Positions 25,022 to 34,334 of a stretch of DNA of 64,000 nucleotides are shown here, one piece after another. Position 1 is the first letter of the stretch, and each line of letters starts with the position of its first letter. The DNA lies in the NCBI RefSeq assembly GCF_900105985.1, contig NZ_FNUB01000005.1, positions 496,001 to 560,000 on the forward strand, given 5' to 3'. Made by a program: the position numbers and the translations under genes. Origin of the DNA: Tenacibaculum sp. MAR_2010_89. GTDB taxonomy: Bacteria > Bacteroidota > Bacteroidia > Flavobacteriales > Flavobacteriaceae. Below the pieces are notes generated by a model. It did no database searches and was not told the DNA's origin. It saw only the letters and a program-made list of their open reading frames with translations.

Positions 25022-25049
25022 TTTGAAAATGAAAAAAAATCGTATTTTG
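25022..25049 (+). promoter_or_regulatory. Probable promoter of the receptor/SGNH operon
   Basis: A -33 TTTG (25022-25025) and a -7-like TATTTTG (25043-25049, one base short of TAnnTTTG) are 17 bases apart, 30 bases before the receptor's first ATG. Confidence 0.45.
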
Positions 25050-25078
25050 CGGTAAGTTAACAAATTATTTTACACATT

Positions 25079-27955
25079 ATGATGAAAAGATTATTACTTG
25101 TTGCATTTGCAGTGCTTAGTAGTGGGATGTTTGCACAGACTACTATTACGGGTACAGTAAATGACGCATCGCTTGGTGGACCGCTGCCAGGTGCAAACAT
25201 TAAGGTTTCCCGAAAGGCAGTCGGAACTAGTACCGATTTTGATGGGAAATTTACTTTAAAAGTAACCGACACTCCTCCTTTTACTCTTGAAATTTCTTTG
25301 CTAGGGTATGAAACAAAAAAAGTAGAAATAACACAGAATAACCAAATAGTAGAGGTGAGTTTAACTGAAAATGCAACTTCATTAGATGAGGTAGTTATTT
25401 CAGCATCAAGAACGCCAGAGCGTATTATGGAATCTCCTGTTACAATTGAGCGTTTTGATTCAAGAGCGATAAAAAACACATCTTCTCCTTCTTTTTATGA
25501 TGGTTTAGAGAATTTAAAAGGAGTTGATATTAACGCAAGTGGATTAACATTTAAATCAGTAAACACTCGTGGTTTTGCTGCTTTTGCAAATGAACGATTT
25601 GTTCAGTTAGTTGATGGAATGGATAATTCTTCTCCAGCTTTAAACTTTGCATTAGGTAACCTTTTAGGGATGTCTGAATTAGATGTAAAAACAGTTGAAA
25701 TATTACCAGGAGCTGCTTCTGCATTATATGGAGCAAATGCCTTTAATGGTATTATGTTAATGACTAGTAAAAATCCTTTTGACGATCAAGGTATAAGTGT
25801 TGTTTATAAAACAGGATATACAGTTCAGCAAGCTGCTGGAAACAATCGTTTTGATGATGCTAGTATTCGTATGGCTCATGCATTTGATAACAAATTTGCT
25901 GTTAAAGCTACGTTTTCTTACTTAAAAGGAGAAGAGTGGCACGCTACAGATTATAGAAATACAAGTGGAGTAGGTGGGAATTATTTACCAGGAGATAGAG
26001 ACTCAAGACTAGATTTTGATGGACTTAATGTTTATGGTGATGAGGCAGTTACTGATTTGAAAAGAGTAGTTGATGGTTTAGTAGCAAATGGAACTTTACC
26101 AGCATCTGCACAAGGAGTTGTTCCTAACGTTAGAGTTAGTAGAACAGGTTACAATGAGGTAGATTTAATGAGTAATGAAGCAAAAAGTTTAAAGTTTGGT
26201 GCTTCTTTACATTACCGCCCTTGGGGTAATGACCGTTTAGAAATTATTTGGAATTCTAAGTATGGTACTGGTAATACTATTTACCAAGGTCAAAACAGAT
26301 ATAATATTGCTAACTTCTTTATGGAGCAACATAAATTAGAGTTTAGAGGTAAAAACTTCTTTGTAAGAGGATATTATACAGGAGAAGATGCTGGAGATTC
26401 TTATGATACAAGATTTGCAGGTTTAAACATAAACAACCAATGGGTTATAAATCCAGCTACTGGTCAATTAGCTAATCCAAAAGATGCAGATAATACTTGG
26501 TTTGCAAGATATGTATTAGGATATTTTAACGCTGCTACACAAGGTGGTGCTAATCCTGCTAATGCTCACGTTGCGGCTAGAAGTTTTGCTGATCAAGGTC
26601 GTTATATGCCAGGTACTCCTGAATTTAAAGCTGCTTTTGATAAGGTAACTAAAGATCCAGATTTAACAAGTGGTTCTAAATTTCAAGATCAAACAAGTTT
26701 ATATCATGTTGATGCAAACTTAAATTTACGTGATTATATTGATTGGGCAGAGGTACAAGTAGGAGGTTCATACAGGCAATTTAACTTAAATTCTTTTGGA
26801 ACTATATTTACGGATGCTGATAGTCCTATTGCTTATGATGAGTATGGTGTATATACACAAATACAAAAGAAATTTTTAGAAGACCGTTTAAAGTTTACTG
26901 GTTCTGCTCGTTATGACAAAGCTAAAAACTTTAAAGGAAATGTTTCTCCTCGTTTATCTTTAGCGTATTCAGCTGGAGAATTTAAGAATCATAACTTTAG
27001 AGCATCTTTTCAAACAGGATTTAGAAACCCAACGACACAAGATCAATATATTGGTTTAACAACTGGTGGTGGTACATTAATAGGTACAGCTGAAGATAAC
27101 TTAGATCGTTTTACTTCTTTACCAATAGGTGTAAGTCCAGCTGGTAGAGCTGTATCTGGTTTAGGTGCTACTACAACATATACAGGTAGAGATGCTTTTG
27201 AGAATGCCTTTTCATTAAGTTCAATCGAAGCAGGAGCTCCATCTAAAGCAAATTTTGGTTTAGTTAAACCTGAAAAAGTAACCTCTTTTGAAGTTGGATA
27301 TAGAAGTGCTTTATCTGTTTCAGATAAAAAAGTAGGTGTTGATTTTAGTGCTTATTATAACGATTATCAAGACTTTATTGCTATTAAAAATATTGCAGTT
27401 CCTTTTTATGGAAAAGTAGGAAGTACTGCTCCTAGTGGAGTGCCAGGTGCTACTCAAGGTGATTTAGCTTTATTAGCATTAAGAAATGGAGATTTCGCAG
27501 GTGTTGGTTTTAGAACAAATTCAGCAGCAGATATTACTTCTTATGGAGTTGGTTTAGGGTTAACTACTAAAGTTTTCAATGGATTTAACGTTGGATTAAA
27601 CTATACTTGGTCTAAATTTGATTTTGATCAAACTTCTGATCCAGATTTTGAAGCAGGATTTAATACTCCTGAGCACAAAGTAAAATTACAATTAGGTAAA
27701 ACAGATTTATTTAAAAACTTTGGTTTTAATGTTAGTGCTAGATGGCAGAATGAATTTTACTGGGAGTCTTCTTTCTTCGAAGGAGATGTGGATTCAAGAA
27801 CTGTGTTAGATGCACAGGTGAATTATAGAATTCCAGCATGGAAGTCAGTAATTAAATTAGGAGGAGCTAACTTAACAGGAAAAGAATACTTTAGTGCACC
27901 AGGTGTTGGAGCAATAGGTTCTCAGTATTTCCTTTCTTGGACAATTAACAACTAA
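25079..27955 (+). CDS. TonB-dependent outer-membrane receptor
   Basis: This 958-residue protein has a signal peptide (about 1-20), a carboxypeptidase-regulatory-like domain (about 22-105), a plug domain with SVNTRGFA and PGAASALYGANAFNGIM, and a long beta-barrel. This is the CarboxypepD_reg plus receptor layout of SusC-like transporters, which pull large ligands through the outer membrane with energy from TonB. The partner is not a SusD but an SGNH-hydrolase lipoprotein whose ATG comes 5 bases after the stop, so the two probably act on one substrate. I infer a lipid- or ester-type ligand, not confirmed. Two tandem ATGs (25079, 25082) are possible starts. Confidence 0.88.
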   Translation: MMKRLLLVAFAVLSSGMFAQTTITGTVNDASLGGPLPGANIKVSRKAVGTSTDFDGKFTLKVTDTPPFTLEISLLGYETKKVEITQNNQIVEVSLTENATSLDEVVISASRTPERIMESPVTIERFDSRAIKNTSSPSFYDGLENLKGVDINASGLTFKSVNTRGFAAFANERFVQLVDGMDNSSPALNFALGNLLGMSELDVKTVEILPGAASALYGANAFNGIMLMTSKNPFDDQGISVVYKTGYTVQQAAGNNRFDDASIRMAHAFDNKFAVKATFSYLKGEEWHATDYRNTSGVGGNYLPGDRDSRLDFDGLNVYGDEAVTDLKRVVDGLVANGTLPASAQGVVPNVRVSRTGYNEVDLMSNEAKSLKFGASLHYRPWGNDRLEIIWNSKYGTGNTIYQGQNRYNIANFFMEQHKLEFRGKNFFVRGYYTGEDAGDSYDTRFAGLNINNQWVINPATGQLANPKDADNTWFARYVLGYFNAATQGGANPANAHVAARSFADQGRYMPGTPEFKAAFDKVTKDPDLTSGSKFQDQTSLYHVDANLNLRDYIDWAEVQVGGSYRQFNLNSFGTIFTDADSPIAYDEYGVYTQIQKKFLEDRLKFTGSARYDKAKNFKGNVSPRLSLAYSAGEFKNHNFRASFQTGFRNPTTQDQYIGLTTGGGTLIGTAEDNLDRFTSLPIGVSPAGRAVSGLGATTTYTGRDAFENAFSLSSIEAGAPSKANFGLVKPEKVTSFEVGYRSALSVSDKKVGVDFSAYYNDYQDFIAIKNIAVPFYGKVGSTAPSGVPGATQGDLALLALRNGDFAGVGFRTNSAADITSYGVGLGLTTKVFNGFNVGLNYTWSKFDFDQTSDPDFEAGFNTPEHKVKLQLGKTDLFKNFGFNVSARWQNEFYWESSFFEGDVDSRTVLDAQVNYRIPAWKSVIKLGGANLTGKEYFSAPGVGAIGSQYFLSWTINN

Positions 27956-27959
27956 AAAG

Positions 27960-29477
27960 ATGAAAAAAATAAATTTTAAATATAATTGGTTACCAGTTCT
28001 TTTTATAGGATTAGTAGCTTGTGATGTAAATAATGATTTAGATCCAATTAAGGATAATACCCCAGAAGTTCCAGTTGTTGCTGTGACAGAAGGAACAGCA
28101 GATTTTTCTAAATATATATCATTAGGAGCTTCTTTTACTGCAGGTTTTACAGATGGAGCTTTATTTAAGGAAGCTCAAAAAAATTCTTTCCCAAATATTT
28201 TAGCTAGTAAGTTTTCAATGGCTAAAGGAGGTGATTTTAACCAACCTCTAATGAAAGATAATATTGGAGGAATGGTAAGCGGAGCTAATGTAGCTTTACA
28301 GCCTAGATTTTATTTTAATGGTTCAGGACCTACAAGGTTAACAGTTAAACCAACAACTAAAGTAGGTTTTCCAGCAGATAATGCACCTGCTTTTAATAAT
28401 TATGGTATTCCTGGAGCAAAAAGTTTTCATTTTTTAGCTCCTAATTATGGAAGTGCAGCTGGTTTAGCTACAGTTCCTGCAACTGCAAACCCTTACTTTG
28501 TAAGAATGATGCCAACGCAATCTACATTATTAGCTGAGGCAGCGTCAAAATTACCAACATTTTTTACGCTTTCTGAAGTTGGTGGAAATGATGTATTAGA
28601 CTATGCTGTGGCCGGAGGTGCTAGTGGAGCAATTACTCCAAAAGCTACTTTTGATGCCGCTTTTGGTGCTATTATTAATACATTAACTGCACAAGGGGCT
28701 AAAGGAGTTGTTGCAAATTTACCGTACATAACTACATTACCTCATTTTACAACAGTGCCTCATAACCCAGTGCCTATGACAGCTACAGTAGCTGCTGCTT
28801 CTAATCAGGGATTTGCACTGTATAATGCAGGTATAAAACAAGCTTTTGCTTTCTTAGTAGCTAATACTCCTATGACTCAAGCTATGGCTGATGCTGAAAT
28901 AGCAAAAAGAACAATTAATTTTTCTGAAGGGAAAAATGCTGTTGTTATTGTAGATAAAAATTTAACAAATTTAACAGCGATTAATCCAGGATTAAAAAAT
29001 TATAGACAAGCAACTAGTGAAGATTTATTAGTACTACCTAGTTCTACTTTTATTGGTACTACTGTAGGAGGTAATCCTTTGTTAGTTAATGGAGTTTCAG
29101 TTCCATTAGAAGATAAATGGGTGTTAACAAAAACTGAGGTTGACGCTATAAAAACAGCTACAGATGGTTATAATACAACCATTAAAGCAATGGCAGATTC
29201 AAAAGGATTGGCTTTTGTAGATTTTAATGTTATTTTAAAAACTGCCTCAACTTCTGGTTTACAGTTTGATGAGTATACGTTGAATACTAGTTTAATTTTT
29301 GGTGGTTTAGTTAGTTTAGATGGAATTCACTTAACTGCTAGAGGTTATGCTTTAATGGCAAATAAAATGTTAGAAGCTATTGATGGTAAATATGGTTCTA
29401 ACTTTATGAAAGCTACTAAAGGTTTAGCTAAAGCTGCTGATTACCCAACGAATTACTCTCCAGCTTTGTTGAATTAA
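27960..29477 (+). CDS. SGNH/GDSL-family hydrolase lipoprotein
   Basis: This 505-residue protein has a lipoprotein signal with lipobox LVAC (Cys21), so it is lipid-anchored. The SGNH blocks are visible: nucleophile Ser58 in LGASFTAGF (the GDSL position), EVGGND with Gly208 and Asn210, and the catalytic pair Asp454/His457 in LDGIHLTARGY. The family cleaves esters of lipids or acylated glycans. It is coupled to the TonB-dependent receptor upstream and presumably works at the cell surface or just inside the outer membrane, trimming the ligand the receptor handles. A terminator follows. Confidence 0.88.
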   Translation: MKKINFKYNWLPVLFIGLVACDVNNDLDPIKDNTPEVPVVAVTEGTADFSKYISLGASFTAGFTDGALFKEAQKNSFPNILASKFSMAKGGDFNQPLMKDNIGGMVSGANVALQPRFYFNGSGPTRLTVKPTTKVGFPADNAPAFNNYGIPGAKSFHFLAPNYGSAAGLATVPATANPYFVRMMPTQSTLLAEAASKLPTFFTLSEVGGNDVLDYAVAGGASGAITPKATFDAAFGAIINTLTAQGAKGVVANLPYITTLPHFTTVPHNPVPMTATVAAASNQGFALYNAGIKQAFAFLVANTPMTQAMADAEIAKRTINFSEGKNAVVIVDKNLTNLTAINPGLKNYRQATSEDLLVLPSSTFIGTTVGGNPLLVNGVSVPLEDKWVLTKTEVDAIKTATDGYNTTIKAMADSKGLAFVDFNVILKTASTSGLQFDEYTLNTSLIFGGLVSLDGIHLTARGYALMANKMLEAIDGKYGSNFMKATKGLAKAADYPTNYSPALLN

Positions 29478-29500
29478 TTCTTATTGAAAATAAATATATT

Positions 29501-29528
29501 AAAAGCCTATCATTTGATAGGCTTTTTT
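29501..29528 (+). terminator. Terminator of the receptor/SGNH operon
   Basis: Arms AAAAGCCTATCA and TGATAGGCTTTT are followed by further Ts. The T-run merges into the -7 box of the next gene. Confidence 0.9.
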
Positions 29529-29535
29529 ATTTTTG
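29528..29535 (+). promoter_or_regulatory. -7 box of the 29560 beta-barrel gene
   Basis: A perfect TATTTTTG begins in the T-run of the preceding terminator and ends 24 bases before the ATG at 29560. Compact overlap of terminator and promoter. Confidence 0.45.
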
Positions 29536-29559
29536 CGAAAATTTTAAAAAAAAGAATTA

Positions 29560-30837
29560 ATGAAAAAAATGCTATTTTATGTTGCTGTTTTTTTAGCAAC
29601 AATTAATTGTTACTCACAAATTGAATTCGAAAAAGGTTATTTTATAAAAAATAATAATGAAAGAGTAGAATGTTTAATAAAAAATGAAGATTGGGATAAT
29701 AATCCTTTGAAATTTAAATATAAACTTAATCATGGTGCTCCTGAAATTTTTAATACTATAGAATCAGTTAAAGAATTTGGAGTTTATAATTTTTCAAAGT
29801 ATACAAGAGGAAATGTTGATGTTGATCAGTCAAGTAATGAAACTAGTAAATTGGATGGTTCTAGAAAACCTATTTTAAAAAAAGAAACTCTTTTTTTAAA
29901 AGTGTTGGTAGAAGGTAAGTCAAATTTATATAGATACAAGAGAGGTAATTTAAAAAGGTTTTTTTATAGTAATAAAGAGAAATCTATTAAACCTCTTATT
30001 TATAAAAGATACTTAAATTCAAAGCATAATGCTAACTTGAGTTCTTTTAACGGAAGTATTGTAAACAAAAATCTTAATCGAAATTTTATTTATGTAAATG
30101 AAAGGTATAAGCAGCAGTTATTTAAAAATTTAACTTGTAAAACGATTTCTTTAAAAGAGATAGAGAAGTTAAGATATAAAAAGCAAAGTCTAAGTAAGTT
30201 TTTTATTAAATACAATAAATGTTCAGGGTATTTAATTGATGATCAGTATGAAAAAGAAACCAAGGGGGTTTTTAAAGTTTCTTTAAAAGGAGGAGTAAGA
30301 AATACTACTTTAGATATTGACAATTCTTCTAGTTTTTTACCAAGTATTAGTTTCGATTCTAAAACTACATACAAAATAGGAGTGGAAGGTGAATACTTTT
30401 TGCCATTTAACAAAAATAAATGGTCTTTATTTGTAGAACCAACTTTTCAATTTTTTAGTGCTAAAAAAGAACTTCCTTTTGCGTTTCTAGTTGAGAAAAA
30501 AATAATAGTAGAAACTAATTATAAATCTATTGAAGTTCCAATTGGGATTAAACGCTATTTTTTTCTGAACGATGTTTCTAAAATGTTTATAGGTGGATCT
30601 GTTGTTTTAGATTTTAATTTTGATTCATACTTAAGATATACAAGAACTGATGGGGCTATTATTAAAGATTTTATTATAAGAACTAGTAGTAGTATTGGTT
30701 TTCATATAGGATATGTTTATAAGAACAATTATAGTTTAGAGTTGACATATCAAAATAATCGTGATTTTTTAACGACATATTCTAACATAAGTTCAAAATA
30801 CAGTACTATGTCCATAACAATTGGGTATACTTTTTAA
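29560..30837 (+). CDS. Outer-membrane beta-barrel protein with N-terminal domain, function unknown
   Basis: This 425-residue protein has a signal peptide (about 1-20), a lysine-rich globular region (about 21-240), and a C-terminal beta-barrel (from about 250) ending in the aromatic TIGYTF typical of barrel insertion signals. The first part begins with EFEKGYFIKNNNERVECLI, a pattern I recall from uncharacterised flavobacterial porin-like proteins. No enzymatic motif is visible. It is monocistronic between two terminators. Confidence 0.7.
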   Translation: MKKMLFYVAVFLATINCYSQIEFEKGYFIKNNNERVECLIKNEDWDNNPLKFKYKLNHGAPEIFNTIESVKEFGVYNFSKYTRGNVDVDQSSNETSKLDGSRKPILKKETLFLKVLVEGKSNLYRYKRGNLKRFFYSNKEKSIKPLIYKRYLNSKHNANLSSFNGSIVNKNLNRNFIYVNERYKQQLFKNLTCKTISLKEIEKLRYKKQSLSKFFIKYNKCSGYLIDDQYEKETKGVFKVSLKGGVRNTTLDIDNSSSFLPSISFDSKTTYKIGVEGEYFLPFNKNKWSLFVEPTFQFFSAKKELPFAFLVEKKIIVETNYKSIEVPIGIKRYFFLNDVSKMFIGGSVVLDFNFDSYLRYTRTDGAIIKDFIIRTSSSIGFHIGYVYKNNYSLELTYQNNRDFLTTYSNISSKYSTMSITIGYTF

Positions 30838-30842
30838 ATTTG

Positions 30843-30875
30843 AAAACCCGATGAGATTTATTTCATCGGGTTTTT
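30843..30875 (+). terminator. Terminator after the 29560 gene
   Basis: Arms AAAACCCGATGA and TCATCGGGTTTT enclose an 8-base AT loop and are followed by a T-run. Flanking A/T-runs also suit the convergent tas gene. Confidence 0.9.
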
Positions 30876-30936
30876 ATTTGATAGAAGTGTTTATTTTGAG
30901 TTTTAACACATAAGGGTTAAAAAATAATAAAAATCC

Positions 30937-31977
30937 TTAAGGAGCAGGATTTGGCATCTTATTGTGAGCTATTTCAATTTCCATTAAGATATCTTCACTA
31001 AGCTCAATATTTATAGAGTTAATATTTTCTTTTAATTGACTCATTTTTGTAGCTCCGATAATATTACTTGTTACAAATGGTAATTGATTAATGTAAGCAA
31101 GTGATAATTGTGTTAATGTTAATCCATGTTTATCAGCTATTTTTTGATACTCTAAAACTGCTTTTTTAGATCCTTCACCCATGTAACGAGAAATGAAACG
31201 TGGAAACAATGTACCTCTTGCTCCTTCAGGTTTCTTTCCTCCTAAATATTTTCCTGACAAAACACCTTGGGCTAGTGGAGAATAAGCTAGCAATCCAACA
31301 TCTTCTCTCATTGAAACTTCACTCATTCCATATTCATAACTTCTGTGAATTAAGGAATATGAATTTTGAATAGTTACCATTTTGGGTAAATTATGCTTCT
31401 CAGCAGTTTGCAAATATTTCATGGTTCCCCATGGAGTTTCGTTAGATAAACCAACATGTTTTATCTTCCCTTGTTTAACAAAATCATTAAGGGTTTCTAA
31501 AATTTCTAAATGCTTTTCAGCTTCTTTAGTTGAGGTTTTATATGGGTAATCACGAACACCAAAACAATTCACGCCACGATCAGGCCAGTGCAATTGGTAT
31601 AAATCAATATAATCAGTTTGTAAGCGTTTTAAACTACCTTCAATAGCATCAGAAATATTTTTTTTGTTAAAACCTCCAGTTCTAATGTGAGCTGTATAAT
31701 CGCCACCACCAGCTATTTTAGAAGCTAAAACAACTTTATCACGATTTCCTGTTTTCTTAAACCATGATCCAATAATTTTTTCTGTTGCTCCATAAGTTTC
31801 TGGAGTTGCAGGTACGGAATATAACTCAGCAGTATCAAAAAAGTTTACCCCTTGCTCTAAAGCGTAATCCATTTGTTCATGCCCTTCTACTTCAGTGTTT
31901 TGATTTCCCCAAGTCATGGTTCCTAAACATATTTTAGAAACTTTTACATCAGTATTTGGTAATGTTGTGTATTTCAT
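30937..31977 (-). CDS. tas: NADP(H)-dependent aldo-keto reductase, Tas family
   Basis: This 346-residue TIM-barrel reductase is close to E. coli Tas along its full length. It shares the start KVSKICLGTMTWGNQN, the catalytic Asp/Tyr region FFDTAELYSVPATPETYG, LYQLHWPDRGVNCFG, and the C-terminal cofactor part IIGATKMSQLKENI with the end NPAP. The substrate is unknown; E. coli Tas was found as a suppressor of tyrosine auxotrophy. Monocistronic. Confidence 0.92.
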   Translation of the reverse strand: MKYTTLPNTDVKVSKICLGTMTWGNQNTEVEGHEQMDYALEQGVNFFDTAELYSVPATPETYGATEKIIGSWFKKTGNRDKVVLASKIAGGGDYTAHIRTGGFNKKNISDAIEGSLKRLQTDYIDLYQLHWPDRGVNCFGVRDYPYKTSTKEAEKHLEILETLNDFVKQGKIKHVGLSNETPWGTMKYLQTAEKHNLPKMVTIQNSYSLIHRSYEYGMSEVSMREDVGLLAYSPLAQGVLSGKYLGGKKPEGARGTLFPRFISRYMGEGSKKAVLEYQKIADKHGLTLTQLSLAYINQLPFVTSNIIGATKMSQLKENINSINIELSEDILMEIEIAHNKMPNPAP

Positions 31978-32163
31978 TTTTGAAATATTTAGTCATTTAA
32001 TTTATGAATATCTAGCAATTTCTTCTTTTACACTCCTTAGCTGATTCAATAAAATTTGATGAGAGTCAAATTCTTTTAAATCTTTCTTTTTTGAATGTTG
32101 ATTTAATTACTTAAAAACATAAAAATACCAATATTTCTGAAAAGAAAAATGTAAAGTTTTTAT
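31978..32163 (-). other. Intergenic region with a short coding-like remnant
   Basis: The 186 bases between tas and the pgk terminator contain a minus-strand open stretch (32002-32106) of about 35 codons. It reads like protein (HSKKKDLKEFDSHQ, then RSVKEEIARYS) but has an in-frame stop upstream and no ATG. It may be a decayed gene end. I see nothing else here apart from AT-rich sequence. Confidence 0.3.
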
Positions 32164-32202
32164 AAAAAAATAAATCCCGCAATTTGCGGGATTTATTTTT
32201 TT
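32164..32202 (-). terminator. Terminator of pgk
   Basis: A near-perfect palindrome with core AAATCCCGCAA and TTGCGGGATTT and one central base is flanked by A- and T-runs. It lies just after the pgk stop in the direction of transcription. Confidence 0.9.
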
Positions 32203-32218
32203 AATATGATAAGTATAC

Positions 32219-33406
32219 TTATTGAAGTATCGCTTCTATACCAGGTAAGGTTTGACCTTCTAACATTTCTAGCATTGCACCACCACCAGTAGATACATAA
32301 CTTACTTTATTTCCAAAGCCAAATTGTTTAACTGCAGCAACTGAATCACCACCGCCTACTAATGAAAATGCTCCATTATTGGTTGCTTCTGCAATTGCTT
32401 TTCCTAATTCAATAGTTCCGCTTGCAAAGTTTTCCATTTCGAAAACTCCTAATGGTCCATTCCATAAAATAGTTTTAGATTTTGAGATAACTTCTGCAAA
32501 TTTTTCAGAGGTCTGTGGACCACAATCTAGTCCCATCCAACCGTCAGGGATTTCATTAGTGTTTACCGTTTTAGTATTTGCTTCATTGCTAAAAGAATCA
32601 GCAATAAGTGCATCAACTGGTAAATGAATTTCAGTATTCTTTTCTTTTGCTAATTTTAAAATAGCCAATGCTAAATTTAATTTATCATCTTCAACTAAAG
32701 AGTTTCCTATTTTTCCACCTAAAGCTTTGATAAAAGTAAATGTCATTCCTCCACCTACTATAATATGATCTACTTTGTCAATAATATTTTCAATTACTCC
32801 AATTTTTGAAGATACTTTTGCGCCACCTAAAATTGCTGTAACTGGTTTTTCTGAATTATTTAAAACCTTATCAATACTTTCAATTTCTTGAGCTAATAAA
32901 TTTCCAAAACATTTATTTTCAGAAAAAAACTGAGCTATTACAGCAGTTGATGCATGAGCTCTGTGCGCAGTTCCAAAAGCATCATTTACATAAATATCTC
33001 CCCATTTTGAAAGTTTTTCAGCAAATGTAACATCACCAGCTTTTTCTTCACCATAGAAACGTAAATTTTCTAATAATAAAATTTCACCAGCTTTTAAATT
33101 TGAGATAGCAGTTTCCACTTTATCTCCAATACAATCTTCAACAAAAGAAACTTTTACACCTAAAATAGTAGTTACTGTTTCTACAATATGACGTAATGAA
33201 TATTTTTCTTCAACACCTTTTGGGCGTCCTAAATGTGACATAAGTACACAACTTCCTCCATCTTCTAAAATTTTAATAATTGTTGGTTTTGCAGCTTGAA
33301 TTCTTGTGTCATCGGTTACTTCAAAAACATCATTTAAAGGAACATTAAAATCAACGCGTATTAATGCTTTTTTGTTTTCAAAATTATAATCGTTTAGTGT
33401 TTTCAT
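32219..33406 (-). CDS. pgk: Phosphoglycerate kinase
   Basis: This 395-residue glycolytic and gluconeogenic enzyme transfers phosphate between 1,3-bisphosphoglycerate and ADP. The signature [10 protein letters not shown], the substrate-binding SHLGRPKG, the hinge block [15 protein letters not shown], and the nucleotide-binding [13 protein letters not shown] are all present. Its length is normal. It stands alone with its own terminator. A small YciI-like gene lies 60 bases upstream on the same strand and may be co-transcribed. Confidence 0.97.
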   Translation of the reverse strand: MKTLNDYNFENKKALIRVDFNVPLNDVFEVTDDTRIQAAKPTIIKILEDGGSCVLMSHLGRPKGVEEKYSLRHIVETVTTILGVKVSFVEDCIGDKVETAISNLKAGEILLLENLRFYGEEKAGDVTFAEKLSKWGDIYVNDAFGTAHRAHASTAVIAQFFSENKCFGNLLAQEIESIDKVLNNSEKPVTAILGGAKVSSKIGVIENIIDKVDHIIVGGGMTFTFIKALGGKIGNSLVEDDKLNLALAILKLAKEKNTEIHLPVDALIADSFSNEANTKTVNTNEIPDGWMGLDCGPQTSEKFAEVISKSKTILWNGPLGVFEMENFASGTIELGKAIAEATNNGAFSLVGGGDSVAAVKQFGFGNKVSYVSTGGGAMLEMLEGQTLPGIEAILQ

Positions 33407-33465
33407 GTATTGTTATTGTGTGTTTGTTCTTGTCAAAAAAATTGTATTTAAAAAGCAAATAGTTT

Positions 33466-33756
33466 TTAGTGCTCTATTAAAAACTTAAGTTTTTCATTAG
33501 TTTTCGTTGGTGTGAATTCAATTACTTCGTAATCTGCTAAATTATTTATTTTAAAAGGATCTAGTTTTATAATTTGCTCAACATTATCTTTATTTTTTGC
33601 TTTACAGAGTATAATCCCTCCGTTTCTAGGCTCTTTTCTTCCGGATGTTAAAAAAAAACCGTCTGTATATTGTTTATTTAAAAACTGTATGTGTGCTTCT
33701 AAAAATTGATCAATTTTTTTCAAAGGAGCTTTGTAGGTAAGGTTTATAATAAACAT
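33466..33756 (-). CDS. YciI-like protein
   Basis: This 96-residue protein has the small alpha/beta YciI fold: MFIINLTYKAPLKKIDQFLEAH at the start (in parts MFIINLTYKAPL, KIDQFLEAH), FFLTSGRKEPRNGGIIL, and IIKLDPF. The histidine in EAHIQFL and the aspartate in KLDPF match the putative active-site pair of the family, which is related to muconolactone-type dimeric folds. I start it at MFIINL; a frame-open ATG 12 codons upstream would add an atypical basic tail. Confidence 0.85.
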   Translation of the reverse strand: MFIINLTYKAPLKKIDQFLEAHIQFLNKQYTDGFFLTSGRKEPRNGGIILCKAKNKDNVEQIIKLDPFKINNLADYEVIEFTPTKTNEKLKFLIEH

Positions 33757-33845
33757 ATTTACTATTTTAATACTGTTCTTTTTCTTCAACAAAAATAACT
33801 ATTTAAAACTATATTAAAATAGGATTTGATTTAATAACAAACTTA

Positions 33846-33853
33846 TATATTTG
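33846..33853 (+). promoter_or_regulatory. -7 box of moaE
   Basis: A perfect TATATTTG ends 10 bases before the moaE ATG. Confidence 0.5.
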
Positions 33854-33863
33854 TTAAAAAAGA

Positions 33864-34286
33864 ATGGATACTATTTCTGTAAAAATACTGTCTGAAAAAC
33901 TAAATTTACAAGAATGTTATGATTTTGTAGCAGATCCTTCTTGTGGAGGAATCGCTGTATTTGTAGGTACAGTTAGGAACGCTACAAAAAATAAAGAAGT
34001 AACTCAGTTAGACTTTTCTACTTATAAGCCTATGGCTATAAAAGAAATGAAAAAGATAGCTAATATTGCCTTAACAAAATTTTCAGTAAAAAAAATAGCA
34101 ATCCATCATGCTGAGGGCTTATTAACTATTGGAGATATTCCTGTTATTATAACAGTTTCTTCTCCGCATAGAGGAGTTGCTTTTGAGGCTTGTCAGTATG
34201 CTATTGATACGCTTAAAGAGACTGTGCCTATATGGAAAAAAGAATATTTTTCTGATGGCGAAGTATGGGTAAATGCACATCCATAA
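33864..34286 (+). CDS. moaE: Molybdopterin synthase catalytic subunit
   Basis: This 140-residue protein is the large subunit that, with sulfur-carrier MoaD, turns precursor Z (cPMP) into molybdopterin. Seen here: CGGIAVFVGTVRNATKNKEV, the helix KPMAIKEMKKIA, VSSPHRGVAFEACQYAIDTLK with the conserved His-Arg, and a C-terminal KKEYFSDGEVWV with the catalytic lysines. No other moa genes are in the window, so MoaD and the rest of the pathway must be elsewhere if this gene is functional. Confidence 0.92.
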   Translation: MDTISVKILSEKLNLQECYDFVADPSCGGIAVFVGTVRNATKNKEVTQLDFSTYKPMAIKEMKKIANIALTKFSVKKIAIHHAEGLLTIGDIPVIITVSSPHRGVAFEACQYAIDTLKETVPIWKKEYFSDGEVWVNAHP

Positions 34287-34334
34287 AAATAATACCAATC
34301 CAAACTTGGTTATATTTCATTAAAAAGTGAATTT

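Noticed and set aside
25022-25078. Possible riboswitch or SusC-type leader before the receptor gene
   Set aside because: The leader is only about 30 bases, with no stable fold visible.
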